Part shown: positions 17,886 through 26,577 of the stretch, piece after piece
How positions within the stretch are numbered: the first letter of the stretch is position 1
How the letters are laid out: each line of letters starts with the position of its first letter
NCBI RefSeq assembly: GCF_049680855.1
Contig: NZ_JBMPGS010000002.1
Coordinates: 682,001-746,000, forward strand
From: Salinimicrobium sp049680855
GTDB lineage: Bacteria > Bacteroidota > Bacteroidia > Flavobacteriales > Flavobacteriaceae
DNA: 64,000 nt
Direction: 5' to 3'
The notes under the pieces: model-generated
Told to the model about the DNA's origin: nothing
Database searches by the model: none
Seen by the model: only the letters and a program-made list of their open reading frames with translations
Translations under genes and position numbers: made by a program

Positions 17886-17893
17886 CAAAGATA
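17886..17893 (-). promoter_or_regulatory. -7 promoter element TATCTTTG for the DUF2911 gene
   Basis: CAAAGATA on the + strand reads TATCTTTG on the minus strand, 22 bases ahead of the chosen ATG at 17864. No convincing -33 TTG was found. Confidence 0.55.
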
Positions 17894-17985
17894 TAGAATT
17901 CCCTCCTTCACCTAACACAGTTTTCTTATCTAGAAAACGGTGAGAAAATATTTTTTTCCATAAAAAACCTTCAAAAATAACTTTT

Positions 17986-18726
17986 TTAAAACATTTTCCG
18001 GGCTTCTTCTAAGTCTTCGGGAGTGTCAATACCAACACCCTTGACGCTGGTTTCCACCATTTTTATATTATGCCCATATTCGAGGTAACGAATGCATTCA
18101 ATTTTTTCTGTCGCTTCCAGTTCAAGCATAGGTAACCTGTAGAAATCCATTAAAGCCTGTTTCCGAAATGCATAAATCCCAATATGTTTGAAATAAGTTA
18201 CCCCGGAAGCTTTTTCCCGCGGATACGGAATTGGAGATCGCGAAAAATAGAGAGCAAAATTATCTTTGTTGGTGATCACCTTCACATTGTTCGGGTTATC
18301 AATATCCTTCTGCTGCGTTAAAGGCGTTTTTAGCGAAGCGAGGTCAATTTTTTCAGCATCGTTCCCGCGGAATACCTCTAAAACTTTTCGTAAGCTCTCG
18401 CTGTCTATCATAGGTTCATCGCCCTGCACGTTTACCACGATATCCACATCCATTTCCTCAACAGCTTCCGCAATGCGATCACTCCCGCACTCATGCTCCT
18501 TTTTTGACATGAGGGCATTGCCACCAAAAGATTTTATTTCCGAAAAAATGATATCACTGTCGGTTACTACATAAACTTCTTCAAAAAGAGAAGTGTTGAC
18601 GGCGGCTTCATAGGTTCTTCTAATCACGGTTTTCCCATGTAAATCCTGCATTAATTTCCCCGGAAATCTTGCCGCAGCATATCTTGCAGGGATCATGGCT
18701 ATTATTCTTAATGGTTTTTTGTTCAA
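17986..18726 (-). CDS. kdsB: 3-deoxy-manno-octulosonate cytidylyltransferase
   Basis: A 246-residue nucleotidyltransferase that makes CMP-KDO, the activated sugar for lipid A core glycosylation. The CTP-binding N-terminus MIPARYAAARFPGKLM, the DVVVNVQGDEP-type segment (VVNVQGDEPMI) and FKHIGIYAFRKQAL are all clear family signatures. Length is normal. It works one step after KdsC (5248-5763). Confidence 0.96.
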   Translation of the reverse strand: MNKKPLRIIAMIPARYAAARFPGKLMQDLHGKTVIRRTYEAAVNTSLFEEVYVVTDSDIIFSEIKSFGGNALMSKKEHECGSDRIAEAVEEMDVDIVVNVQGDEPMIDSESLRKVLEVFRGNDAEKIDLASLKTPLTQQKDIDNPNNVKVITNKDNFALYFSRSPIPYPREKASGVTYFKHIGIYAFRKQALMDFYRLPMLELEATEKIECIRYLEYGHNIKMVETSVKGVGIDTPEDLEEARKMF

Positions 18727-18796
18727 AACAGTAAAATTTATTTAAAAGAGCTTTTAAAATGCCATTTTTAAATGGCCAATTTTCAGGAATTAACAA

Positions 18797-20233
18797 TTAA
18801 TCCAGCTCAAAAGAGTCATTTTTAAAACCTATTAGATAAAGTTTTTCCTTGGCTCGTGTAACAGCTGTATAGAGCCAGCGCAGGTAATCTTTATCAATTC
18901 CATTGGGCAAATAAGGTTGCTCCACAAATACCGTGTGCCACTGTCCTCCTTGTGATTTATGACAGGTCATCGCGTATGAAAATTTAATTTGAAGGGCATT
19001 GAAGTATCTGTTGTTCTTCACCTTTAGGAATTTCTTATATTTCGTAGTTTCCTCTACATAATCTTTCATTACTTCCTGGTAAAGCGCATTTGATTCTTCA
19101 TAGGTGAGAGATGGATTATTACTTTCTAGCGTATCTAAAAGTACCACCGTTTCAAAGGGTTTCATGTTTGGGTAATCCACCATTTGCACCTTCACCTCGG
19201 CAAATCTAAAACCATACAATTCCTTGATCGCAAAGATTTCAAGCACTTTAACAATATCTCCATTCGCTATAAAACCCGCTTCGCTGTTGGGCTTGATCCA
19301 AAAATAGTTGTTCTTGACCACCATAAGATAATCTCCGGCAGAAATTTCTTCTTCCTGAAACAAAATCCTATTACGAATTTGCTGGTTATACATATTCGCT
19401 CTTTTATTTGACCGAACGATAATGGTCGTATCCTCGTGGCCCAGATTTCGGTAGGAATCTTCAATGGCTTCCATTATTTCGTGCCCGTCGATAAGCCTCA
19501 CTACATCTTTTTGAGTGGTAAGCTGAAATTTAAATGATTCATAAAATTCCTCCCGCAGGGCTTCCCGAATTAGTGTGGCGTTTAAGAGAATATCGCTTTC
19601 CTCGCTTTGCCGTACTACCTCATCGAGTTCAATATGAGTGACTTCCTTGTTGTAATTATTCTGAAGTTTTTGTTCTTCCAGTGCAGGGCTCACTTCCAGT
19701 TTAACTGGCGGCAACTGCGCGGTATCTCCCATGAGAATGAGCTGGCATTTGTGCCCTGAATAAACGTACTGAATCAAATCGTCGAGCAAAGAACCATTTT
19801 CAAACATTTTGGCATCATTATTCACATCGGGAATCATGGAGGCTTCATCTACTATAAAAAGGGTATTTCTATGCTTGTTTGGCTGCAGTACAAATTGCAC
19901 GCCCGCCCCCGACTTTTTCTTCGGAAAATAGATCTTCCGGTGAATTGTATGGGCTTCCCTTCCAGAGTAATTTGATATCACTTTAGCGGCCCTTCCGGTG
20001 GGAGCAAGCAGCACTCCGCTCTTTTTTACTTTCCATAAATTCTTGACAAGCGAACTTATTATGGTTGTTTTTCCAGTTCCGGCGAAGCCTTTAAGAAGAA
20101 AAACAGCATCCTTTTTTTCTTCAATAACGAAAGATGAAAGCTGTTGTAAAGCAATGTCCTGCTTCATCTTAGCTTCAAAACCAAGGTCTTTAATAAGTAA
20201 ATTGTAGAAAGATCCGGCAGTCAATATCTCCAT
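18797..20233 (-). CDS. RecD-like superfamily 1 DNA helicase / AAA ATPase
   Basis: About 478 residues when started at the ATG at 20233. Walker A is GFAGTGKTT, Walker B is VDEASM, and the C-terminal UvrD_C_2 part is YAMTCHKSQGGQW followed by LYTAVTRAKEKLYL. It belongs with the short RecD2/ATP-dependent exoDNAse-alpha-like helicases of Bacteroidota and has no RecB or RecC partner nearby. The longer frame, which begins at 20347, is rejected because a minus-strand promoter box (20251-20258) lies between it and 20233. It diverges from the gene at 20346. Confidence 0.87.
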   Translation of the reverse strand: MEILTAGSFYNLLIKDLGFEAKMKQDIALQQLSSFVIEEKKDAVFLLKGFAGTGKTTIISSLVKNLWKVKKSGVLLAPTGRAAKVISNYSGREAHTIHRKIYFPKKKSGAGVQFVLQPNKHRNTLFIVDEASMIPDVNNDAKMFENGSLLDDLIQYVYSGHKCQLILMGDTAQLPPVKLEVSPALEEQKLQNNYNKEVTHIELDEVVRQSEESDILLNATLIREALREEFYESFKFQLTTQKDVVRLIDGHEIMEAIEDSYRNLGHEDTTIIVRSNKRANMYNQQIRNRILFQEEEISAGDYLMVVKNNYFWIKPNSEAGFIANGDIVKVLEIFAIKELYGFRFAEVKVQMVDYPNMKPFETVVLLDTLESNNPSLTYEESNALYQEVMKDYVEETTKYKKFLKVKNNRYFNALQIKFSYAMTCHKSQGGQWHTVFVEQPYLPNGIDKDYLRWLYTAVTRAKEKLYLIGFKNDSFELD

Positions 20234-20250
20234 AAGTGCGTGTGAAATCT

Positions 20251-20258
20251 CAAAGATA
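20251..20258 (-). promoter_or_regulatory. -7 promoter element TATCTTTG for the RecD-like helicase
   Basis: CAAAGATA on the + strand, 17 bases before the ATG at 20233 on the minus strand. A weak TTTC lies about 20 bases upstream. It is back to back with the + strand promoter at 20283-20311. Confidence 0.55.
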
Positions 20259-20282
20259 CTAATGATTTTTAGCAGAGAAACT

Positions 20283-20311
20283 TTTGCGAATAAAAAAAAG
20301 TTGTAGATTTG
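20283..20311 (+). promoter_or_regulatory. complete promoter TTTG-N17-TAGATTTG
   Basis: The -33 TTTG (20283-20286) and -7 TAGATTTG (20304-20311) are 17 bases apart, as in flavobacterial promoters, and lie 34 bp before the ATG at 20346. It drives the run of genes from 20346 to 22728. Confidence 0.7.
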
Positions 20312-20345
20312 CGATGAACACTTATTAACTAAAATTTCACAAAGC

Positions 20346-20996
20346 ATGAAACTTGTAATTCAATTACTTCTTTGGATTATTATCGTAGTCCTGGGATATC
20401 TTGTATTCAACGCAGTTTACGAGCCTATCCAATTCAATAAAATTAAAGAAAAGCGTTATGCTAAAGTAATTGAAAATCTTAAAGACATAAGAGCAGCCCA
20501 AATGGCTCACCGCCAGGTTACCGGAAGATTTGAAGAGGACTTTGATGATTTGGTAAGCTTTCTTGATACTGCCCAATATACCCTTACTCAACGTCGTGAC
20601 ACTACTTACCTTGACGAGGAATACCGAAGAACTTATGGAGTTGACAGGGAAGTGGAAGATGTAGTGATCGATACTTTAGGGTTCGCATCTGTTAAGGATT
20701 CTCTGTTTGGAAACAGCGACCGTTTTAGAACAATGATGAATGTTCCAATTGAAGGTGTAGATGCACAATTCGAGATGGACGCCGGTACAGTTACGAAAAA
20801 TGAAAGTCAAATTCCTGTTTTTGAAGCCAGGATTGCTAAGAGCGTAGTACTTCATGATCTTGACAGGGAACTGGTAATGCAGGAAGAGGAAATAGTAGGT
20901 GTCGATGAAGTACCTGGAGCATTTTTATCTGTCGGCTCGATGAATGAAGTTAAGACGAGCGGGAACTGGCCATTAAGGTATGGGGATAACGAATAA
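20346..20996 (+). CDS. conserved membrane-anchored protein of unknown function
   Basis: A 216-residue protein that begins with one strong hydrophobic helix (LVIQLLLWIIIVVLGYLVF) followed by a soluble acidic part, so it is probably anchored in the inner membrane with the rest in the periplasm. I do not recognise a named domain. The soluble part begins with an alpha-helical stretch (KVIENLKDIRAAQMAHRQ) like the stem of pilin-type or type II-secretion pseudopilins, but there is no prepilin peptidase site. It overlaps nothing and starts a run with DUF3822 and rsmD. Confidence 0.75.
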   Translation: MKLVIQLLLWIIIVVLGYLVFNAVYEPIQFNKIKEKRYAKVIENLKDIRAAQMAHRQVTGRFEEDFDDLVSFLDTAQYTLTQRRDTTYLDEEYRRTYGVDREVEDVVIDTLGFASVKDSLFGNSDRFRTMMNVPIEGVDAQFEMDAGTVTKNESQIPVFEARIAKSVVLHDLDRELVMQEEEIVGVDEVPGAFLSVGSMNEVKTSGNWPLRYGDNE

Positions 20997-21021
20997 CCGC
21001 AAAGAAATAAAAAATATAAAG

Positions 21022-21810
21022 ATGTCCATTCAGGTTAGCCTGAATGGACTTTCTTTTTGCGCCCTGGACAGGGAGCGAAACGCTGTAGTTTTCCTTAAAC
21101 AACTGGATTTCGAAAAAAAATTGAATCCTATTGAAGTTTTGGCGCAAATTGAGAAAGTGTACTCGAAAGAGGCTTTCCTTCAAAAAATTCCGGGGGAAGT
21201 AGAGGTGCTGTTTTCAAATGATCTTTACACCATTGTGCCCGAAGAATTGTTTAGCGAAGAAAATGCTTCAGATTATTTGAAATTCAATACCAAGATTCTG
21301 GAAACAGATTTTGTTGCACATGATTACCTCAAGGAAACCGGTCTGGTAAATCTTTACATTCCGTACACCAATATCAACAACTACTTTTTCGACAAATACG
21401 GGGAATTTGAATATAGGCACAGCACCACCATTCTTGTAGAAGAATTTCTCAAAAAGAACAGTCACCAAACTGGGGAAGCAAAAATATTCCTGAATAATTA
21501 TGCTTCGGGATATGATCTAATTGTAATTCAAAACGGCAAATTACTCCTTACCAATTCCTTTACCTGCGAGACTAAAGAAGATTTCATCTATTACCTCCTT
21601 TTCACTGCAGAACAGCTGGAATTAGATCCTGCTACCTTTGAACTCATATTACTGGGAGATATTTCAGAAGAATCTGAAGAATATAAGATAGCCTATACCT
21701 ACGTTCGAAATATTTCCTTCCTGCCTACAGCTTTTGGTTTTATTTTTGAAGCCGAAGGCACACTGCCAATAGGTTATAAATTTTTTACATTATTTAAATC
21801 ACTTCAATGA
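21022..21810 (+). CDS. DUF3822 family protein
   Basis: About 262 residues, cytoplasmic. The sequence pattern (LNGLSFCALDRE, then VLFSNDLYTIVPEELF, then an ASGYDLIVIQNGKLLLTNSF segment) matches DUF3822, a Bacteroidota family with an actin/ASKHA-like fold and unknown role. The ATG at 21022 gives the usual family start; an ATG at 20980 inside the previous gene would add 14 residues. Its stop overlaps the rsmD start by 4 bp, a conserved pairing in flavobacteria. Confidence 0.85.
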   Translation: MSIQVSLNGLSFCALDRERNAVVFLKQLDFEKKLNPIEVLAQIEKVYSKEAFLQKIPGEVEVLFSNDLYTIVPEELFSEENASDYLKFNTKILETDFVAHDYLKETGLVNLYIPYTNINNYFFDKYGEFEYRHSTTILVEEFLKKNSHQTGEAKIFLNNYASGYDLIVIQNGKLLLTNSFTCETKEDFIYYLLFTAEQLELDPATFELILLGDISEESEEYKIAYTYVRNISFLPTAFGFIFEAEGTLPIGYKFFTLFKSLQ

Positions 21811-22346
21811 GAATTGTTTCAGGAATTCACAAAGGGAAAAAGATTTTTGCGCCAAAGAAGCTGCCGGTACGCCCCACGACAGATTTTGCAAAAGAAGCCC
21901 TCTTTAACATTCTGAACAACCATTACCATTTTTCGGCCTTGACGGTACTCGATCTTTTTAGCGGCACCGGCAATATCGCCTATGAATTTGCTTCCAGAGG
22001 AGCAGAATCTATAGTTGCTATAGACGGCCACTATGAATGCGTAAAATTTATCAACAAAACTTCTGCAGAACTTGAAATGCCCATAACTACTGTAAAGAGC
22101 GATGTGCAGAAATATCTTTCAGGAACGCCTTTTACTTTTGACATCATTTTTGCCGATCCTCCTTACAACTTTGATCTTGAATCTTTACAAAATATGGTGA
22201 GTACCACCTTTGAAAATAAGCTTCTAAAAGAGGAAGGAGTGCTTATTATAGAGCATTCAAAGAAGATGGACATGTCTACCGTTCCTCATTTCACCGAAGC
22301 CCGAAAATATGGAAATTCTGTTTTTAGTTTTTTCTTTGTAAATTAA
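21807..22346 (+). CDS. rsmD: 16S rRNA (guanine(966)-N(2))-methyltransferase
   Basis: A 179-residue class I methyltransferase that modifies G966 of 16S rRNA in the 30S subunit. It has MRIVSGIHKGKKI at the start, the RPTTDFAKEALFNIL helix, the SAM motif DLFSGTGNIAYE, and the catalytic FADPPYNF. The ATGA overlap with DUF3822 indicates coupled translation. Confidence 0.94.
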   Translation: MRIVSGIHKGKKIFAPKKLPVRPTTDFAKEALFNILNNHYHFSALTVLDLFSGTGNIAYEFASRGAESIVAIDGHYECVKFINKTSAELEMPITTVKSDVQKYLSGTPFTFDIIFADPPYNFDLESLQNMVSTTFENKLLKEEGVLIIEHSKKMDMSTVPHFTEARKYGNSVFSFFFVN

Positions 22347-22350
22347 ACTC

Positions 22351-22728
22351 ATGACTGCTTACATCAAGACGGTTGAATTATCATTCGTGGTTCTGCGCTT
22401 TCACGAAGGCTTTGTGGTGGCCCGCATCAAAAACGGCGTAGTATTGGATCATGAGAAACTTGATGAACTATTGAGAACTGTACAGAAATTTTTTAATGGC
22501 AAAAAGCACGTTTACATTTCAGAGAGAATAAACGATTACAATGTTGACCCATTAATATATCCACAACTTGTGCAGGAAAAAACGCTTAGCGGCATCGCAA
22601 TTATTTGTAAAACAGCTGCAGCTGTAAAAGGCGCCAATTTCGAAAAAAAGTTTTCCAAAGTACCTTTTGAAGTCTTTATGGAATTTGAAGACGCACGGGA
22701 ATGGGCTCTGGAGCTTTTGAAAAAATAA
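22351..22728 (+). CDS. conserved small protein, STAS/SpoIIAA-like fold suggested
   Basis: A 125-residue soluble protein 4 bp after rsmD. Predicted pattern is mixed alpha/beta (VVLRFHEGFVVARIKNG, KHVYISERIN, LSGIAIICKTA), similar in size and layout to SpoIIAA/STAS-like proteins, but no defining motif is visible. Function unknown. The stop lies only two bases from the 3' end of rnpB, which is on the other strand. Confidence 0.75.
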   Translation: MTAYIKTVELSFVVLRFHEGFVVARIKNGVVLDHEKLDELLRTVQKFFNGKKHVYISERINDYNVDPLIYPQLVQEKTLSGIAIICKTAAAVKGANFEKKFSKVPFEVFMEFEDAREWALELLKK

Positions 22729-22730
22729 AA

Positions 22731-23064
22731 AAGCAGGCCTATAAGCCGGATTTTGTCTCCTAAGACCCGATTATTACCGGAAAGGATCCTTATCATTTAT
22801 CTAAGATTACTGTTACCAGCAACCTTTAGCTGCCTACCCTCCGGCAACGGACGGGCAATCCTTAAATGCCGGTATACATGGCATTGCACCGCATAGAGTT
22901 TACCTGGTTTCACTACAGCATTACCTGTACATTCTTTCTGTTGCACTTGTCCTGGCCTCACGACCGGTGGGCGTTACCCACTATGCTGCCCTACGGTGTC
23001 CGGACTTTCCTCCCTCCCGCCCCAAATAATCTTGGGACGGGACAGCGATAAGGCGACCTGCTTT
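22731..23064 (-). ncRNA. rnpB: RNase P RNA
   Basis: On the minus strand the region contains the universally conserved core GGAAAGUCCGGAC (near 22998-23014 on +), the downstream AGGGUAGGC-type J/P segment, and the end ACAAAAUCCGGCUUAUAGGC near 22735-22757. The 5' end (GCAGGUCGCC) pairs with the 3' end (GGCCUGCUU) as helix P1. Length about 334 nt fits a type A bacterial RNase P RNA. Ends are estimated from the P1 pairing and the promoter box. Confidence 0.95.
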
Positions 23065-23068
23065 GCAG

Positions 23069-23076
23069 CAAATATA
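23069..23076 (-). promoter_or_regulatory. -7 promoter element TATATTTG for rnpB
   Basis: CAAATATA on the + strand, only 5 bases before the estimated 5' end of the RNA, which is the spacing expected from a -7 box to the transcription start. Confidence 0.65.
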
Positions 23077-23265
23077 CTACAGAAATACCATTTTTGAAGC
23101 TTCTGAATATTTCTTATTCCAAAGAATCGCTTCAGAAACTATCATTTTCGAAACACCCGTGTTGTCATCACGTTCATCTAATCTAGAGCTGCAGTTCATA
23201 TCTCTATTAACCAGTATTTGTGGATAAAATAAAAGCTTTGTTCCCCTACTTCGCATTTGTATTTT

Positions 23266-23273
23266 TATATTTG
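23266..23273 (+). promoter_or_regulatory. -7 promoter element TATATTTG for dnaX
   Basis: Exact TAnnTTTG match 18 bp before the dnaX ATG. An upstream TTTG at about 23237-23240 is a few bases farther away than usual. Confidence 0.55.
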
Positions 23274-23291
23274 CCCTGATAAAGAATTTCA

Positions 23292-25100
23292 ATGGAGCAT
23301 TTTGTAGTATCGGCGAGAAAATATCGCCCTCAAACCTTTAAAGATGTGGTGGGCCAGCAGGCGATCACCAACACATTATTGAATGCCATTGAACATGATC
23401 ATTTGGCACAGGCACTGCTATTTACAGGCCCCCGCGGAGTGGGAAAAACTACCTGCGCCCGTATTCTTGCCAAAAAGATCAACCAGGAAGCCACCGAAAA
23501 TCCGCAGGAAGATTTCGCTTTTAATATTTTTGAACTGGATGCCGCTTCTAACAACTCTGTAGATGATATTCGAAATCTTATCGACCAGGTAAGGATTCCG
23601 CCGCAGGTTGGAAAATACAAAGTTTATATCATTGATGAGGTACACATGTTATCCCAGTCGGCTTTTAACGCTTTTCTGAAAACACTTGAGGAGCCGCCAA
23701 AACATGCCATCTTTATTTTAGCAACTACAGAAAAACATAAGATCATCCCTACCATTCTTTCCCGTTGCCAGATCTTCGATTTTAAACGGATTACGGTAAA
23801 GGATGCTAAAGAATACCTAGCCTACATTGCAGAACAGGAAGGAATTGATGCTGAAGACGATGCATTGCACATCATTGCCCAGAAAGCCGATGGCGCCATG
23901 CGTGACGCCCTTTCCATTTATGACAGGGTAGTAAGTTTTAGCGGTAAGAACCTCACCCGCCAGGCGGTTACAGAAAACCTGAATGTTCTTGACTACGATA
24001 CCTATTTAAGCGCAACAGATCTTATTCTGGAAAATGAGATCCCACAGCTGCTCGTGATGTATAATGAGATTTTGACCCATGGTTTCGACGGACATCATTT
24101 TATCGCTGGCCTCGCTTCACATTTTAGAGATTTGCTGGTTTGCAAAGATCCTAAAACGGTTAATTTGCTGGAGGTTGGAGAAAATACCAAAGTGAAATAC
24201 TTTGAGCAGGCACAAAAAGCTTCCACTCTTTTTCTTCTGAAAGGAATTGAGCTGGCCAATGAATGTGATCTACAGTACAAAAACAGCCGAAACCAAAGAC
24301 TGTTGGTAGAGCTTTGTCTTATGCAATTAGCCTCTGTCACGTTTGACGGAGAAAAAAAAAAGGATGAGCGCTTCATAATCCCGCCGTCTCATTTTACACA
24401 GGCACCACCTCCCCCGCCGGCTTTAAAACTTTCCAGTGAAGAAAAGTCAGTAATTACCAACAATGAATATTCAGAAGGAGATGCAGCACCTTCAGGTGAA
24501 TCCCAAATTCCTTCCCCTGAAGTTGGAAAATCCTCCTGCCTTCCGGAAAAAGAAACTCCCAAAGAAGTAGAAGAAAAACCGGTTCAGGAGGAAGAACCGC
24601 AGCCCGCACCAACGCCTTCCGTAGCAATAAAAACACCCAAAAAGCGGGTTTCCGGCCTCTCTTTAAAAAGTATTCAGAAGAAAAAAGAACTGGAAGCCCA
24701 GCAGCGAAAAGCTGAAAAAGAAAGGGCTGTTGAGAAAGATGAGGATTTCACCGAAGCCCAGATGCAGGAAGCCTGGAAAGAGTTTGTAGAAATGCAGCAT
24801 GAAAAAGGGGAAAAAATTCTTGCTTCGATCATGGAAACGGACACTCCTACGCTTGATGGGAAAAAGATCATACTGGAGTTGCCCAACGATACCATGAAAC
24901 AGGAACTGGAAAGAGCACAATACCACCTGCTGGGACACATTAAGGACAAGCTTCAAAATACCCATATTAGCCTTGAAATTAAGGTAAATGAACAGGTTGC
25001 GAAGAAATATGCCTTTACTCCCATGGAGAAATATGAAAAACTGAGAGAAAAAAATGCGCTTATTGATAAACTGCGCACCACTTTTGATTTAGATATATAA
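23292..25100 (+). CDS. dnaX: DNA polymerase III subunit gamma/tau
   Basis: A 602-residue clamp-loader ATPase. Walker A GPRGVGKTT is near residue 45, the DEVH box VYIIDEVHMLS follows, and sensor 1 is LATTEKHKIIPTILSRCQ. Domain III ends near residue 353. A Pro/Glu-rich linker follows and then the tau-specific C-terminal domain, so both products could exist. The four-Cys zinc module of E. coli DnaX, expected between the first helix and the DAAS segment, is replaced by a short Cys-free linker. A run of ten A (24352-24361) sits at the gamma/tau border; a -1 shift reads Gly then TGA (24365-24367), which would give a product of 358 residues. The stop overlaps the miaE start (TAATG). Confidence 0.96.
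   Translation: MEHFVVSARKYRPQTFKDVVGQQAITNTLLNAIEHDHLAQALLFTGPRGVGKTTCARILAKKINQEATENPQEDFAFNIFELDAASNNSVDDIRNLIDQVRIPPQVGKYKVYIIDEVHMLSQSAFNAFLKTLEEPPKHAIFILATTEKHKIIPTILSRCQIFDFKRITVKDAKEYLAYIAEQEGIDAEDDALHIIAQKADGAMRDALSIYDRVVSFSGKNLTRQAVTENLNVLDYDTYLSATDLILENEIPQLLVMYNEILTHGFDGHHFIAGLASHFRDLLVCKDPKTVNLLEVGENTKVKYFEQAQKASTLFLLKGIELANECDLQYKNSRNQRLLVELCLMQLASVTFDGEKKKDERFIIPPSHFTQAPPPPPALKLSSEEKSVITNNEYSEGDAAPSGESQIPSPEVGKSSCLPEKETPKEVEEKPVQEEEPQPAPTPSVAIKTPKKRVSGLSLKSIQKKKELEAQQRKAEKERAVEKDEDFTEAQMQEAWKEFVEMQHEKGEKILASIMETDTPTLDGKKIILELPNDTMKQELERAQYHLLGHIKDKLQNTHISLEIKVNEQVAKKYAFTPMEKYEKLREKNALIDKLRTTFDLDI
24352..24367 (+). promoter_or_regulatory. candidate slippage/frameshift site in dnaX
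   Basis: Ten consecutive A encode Glu354 (in part) and Lys355-357, right after the last helix of domain III. In the -1 frame the next codons are GGA TGA; in the +1 frame they are ATG AGC GCT TCA TAA. Both alternative frames thus stop within five codons. The layout copies the E. coli dnaX site, where A AAA AAG is followed by GAG TGA in the -1 frame, and the A-run resembles the transcriptional slippage site of Thermus thermophilus dnaX. Confidence 0.6.
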
Positions 25101-25681
25101 TGTTAGGTTTAAAACTTCCCACAGACCCAAGATGGGTGAATATAGTTGAGAAAAACATAGAGGAAATCCTCGTGGACCACGCCTGGTGCGAACAAAAAGC
25201 AGCTTCTACGGCTGTATCTCTTATTGTCACGTATCCTGAATATTCTGAACTCGTGACCGCAATGACGGCTTTGGTAAAAGAGGAAATGAGTCACTTTAAA
25301 ATGGTTCACGAAAAGCTGCTTGAAAGAGGGCTGACTTTAGGAAGGGACCGAAAAGATGAATATGTGCTTCAACTGCTCAAATTTTTTCCAAAAGGAGGCA
25401 GCAGGTTGACAAATCTTACGCATCGCCTGTTGTACGCAGCCCTTATTGAAGCCCGCAGCTGTGAAAGGTTCCGGTTGTTGTCTGAAAAGTTAAATGACAA
25501 AGAACTGGCAGAATTCTACCGAAATTTAATGGTAAGCGAAGCCAATCATTATACCATGTTCCTGAATTTCGCCCGTAAATATGGTGATCGTAAAGAAGTA
25601 GACCAGAAATGGCAGGATTTACTGGAGTATGAAGCGGGGATCATGAAAGATCTTGGAACTTCAGAACAAATTCACGGTTAA
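25100..25681 (+). CDS. miaE: tRNA-(ms2io6A)-hydroxylase
   Basis: A 193-residue ferritin-like di-iron monooxygenase that hydroxylates the isopentenyl group of ms2i6A37 in tRNA. Ligand motifs are visible as DHAWCEQKAAS, KEEMSHFKMVH, EARSCERF and SEANHYTMF, the expected Glu/ExxH pairs. Length matches the family. It begins inside the dnaX stop codon and ends 4 bp into the converging exopolyphosphatase gene. Confidence 0.94.
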   Translation: MLGLKLPTDPRWVNIVEKNIEEILVDHAWCEQKAASTAVSLIVTYPEYSELVTAMTALVKEEMSHFKMVHEKLLERGLTLGRDRKDEYVLQLLKFFPKGGSRLTNLTHRLLYAALIEARSCERFRLLSEKLNDKELAEFYRNLMVSEANHYTMFLNFARKYGDRKEVDQKWQDLLEYEAGIMKDLGTSEQIHG

Positions 25682-26577
25682 ACCGGGCTCTTGTTTTCCT
25701 GGTAAAGGGATTTAATAATCCCGTCAGATAATCCTATTTTTGGAACATGTATGCGACGCGCTCGTGTCCATTTCATGGCCGAGAGATAGATTTTTGCTGC
25801 CGGCACGATCACATCTGCCCTGTCCTGGTTCAGGTTCAGTTCAGTGATCCTTTCTTCATAGGTGAAAGATTGTAATAACTGGTAGTACGAACTGAGGTAG
25901 AAAAAACTCAGAGGTTTTCCATTAGATTTTCCGCTGCTCTTAAAAATGTTATTGATATTACCACCAGAACCAATTAAATCAATTCTAGAATATTTCTTGG
26001 TTACTTGCTTTATCCAGACTTCAACCTCATTCCAGGTTTCCTGGGTTACCATATCATTGAGTAACCGCACAGTTCCCAATTTAAAAGAACGTGACGCAAT
26101 GGTCTCTCCACTGGAATATAAGGTGAATTCTGTACTTCCACCACCCACATCAACATAAAGGTAAGTTTTGTCATTTTTAATGAGCGTATGAAGATCTGTA
26201 GCTGCGATGATCGCTGCCTCATCATTTCCATCAATAATATTGATCTCAATACCGGTTTTCTGCTCTATAAGTTCTGCTACCTCATTCCCGTTTTGGGATT
26301 CCCTCATGGCCGAAGTGGCGCAGGCTTTGAATTTCTCGATCCTGTGTGATTTCATGAGCAGCTTAAAGGCCTGCATGGTATCTAACATACGGTTCACATT
26401 TTCTTCAGAAATTCTTCTGTTCAGAAAAACATCGGTCCCCAACCGGATAGGCACCCTCACAAGAGACGTTTTTTTGAATATGGGCTCCCGCCCTTCCAGC
26501 TCGGTAATGGTAGAAATAAGTAACCTTACGGCATTGGACCCTATATCTATTGCAGCATATTTCTTCTGAGTAATCAA
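25678..26577 (-). CDS. exopolyphosphatase, Ppx/GppA family (short form)
   Basis: A 299-residue ASKHA-fold phosphatase with AAIDIGSNAVRLLI at the N-terminus and the phosphate loop VDVGGGSTEF in the middle. It consists of the Ppx/GppA catalytic domains only and lacks the C-terminal HD-like part of the E. coli enzymes (over 500 residues). It overlaps ppk1 by 4 bp, so synthesis and breakdown of polyphosphate (or pppGpp) are encoded together. Confidence 0.92.
   Translation of the reverse strand: MITQKKYAAIDIGSNAVRLLISTITELEGREPIFKKTSLVRVPIRLGTDVFLNRRISEENVNRMLDTMQAFKLLMKSHRIEKFKACATSAMRESQNGNEVAELIEQKTGIEINIIDGNDEAAIIAATDLHTLIKNDKTYLYVDVGGGSTEFTLYSSGETIASRSFKLGTVRLLNDMVTQETWNEVEVWIKQVTKKYSRIDLIGSGGNINNIFKSSGKSNGKPLSFFYLSSYYQLLQSFTYEERITELNLNQDRADVIVPAAKIYLSAMKWTRARRIHVPKIGLSDGIIKSLYQENKSPV

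Noticed and set aside
22866..23051. Open frame of 61 codons on the + strand
   Set aside because: It lies wholly within RNase P RNA on the opposite strand.
24351..24362. A10 run in dnaX as a sequencing error or frameshifted pseudogene
   Set aside because: The frame is open on both sides and the downstream part encodes a normal tau region, so the run length is consistent with an intact gene.
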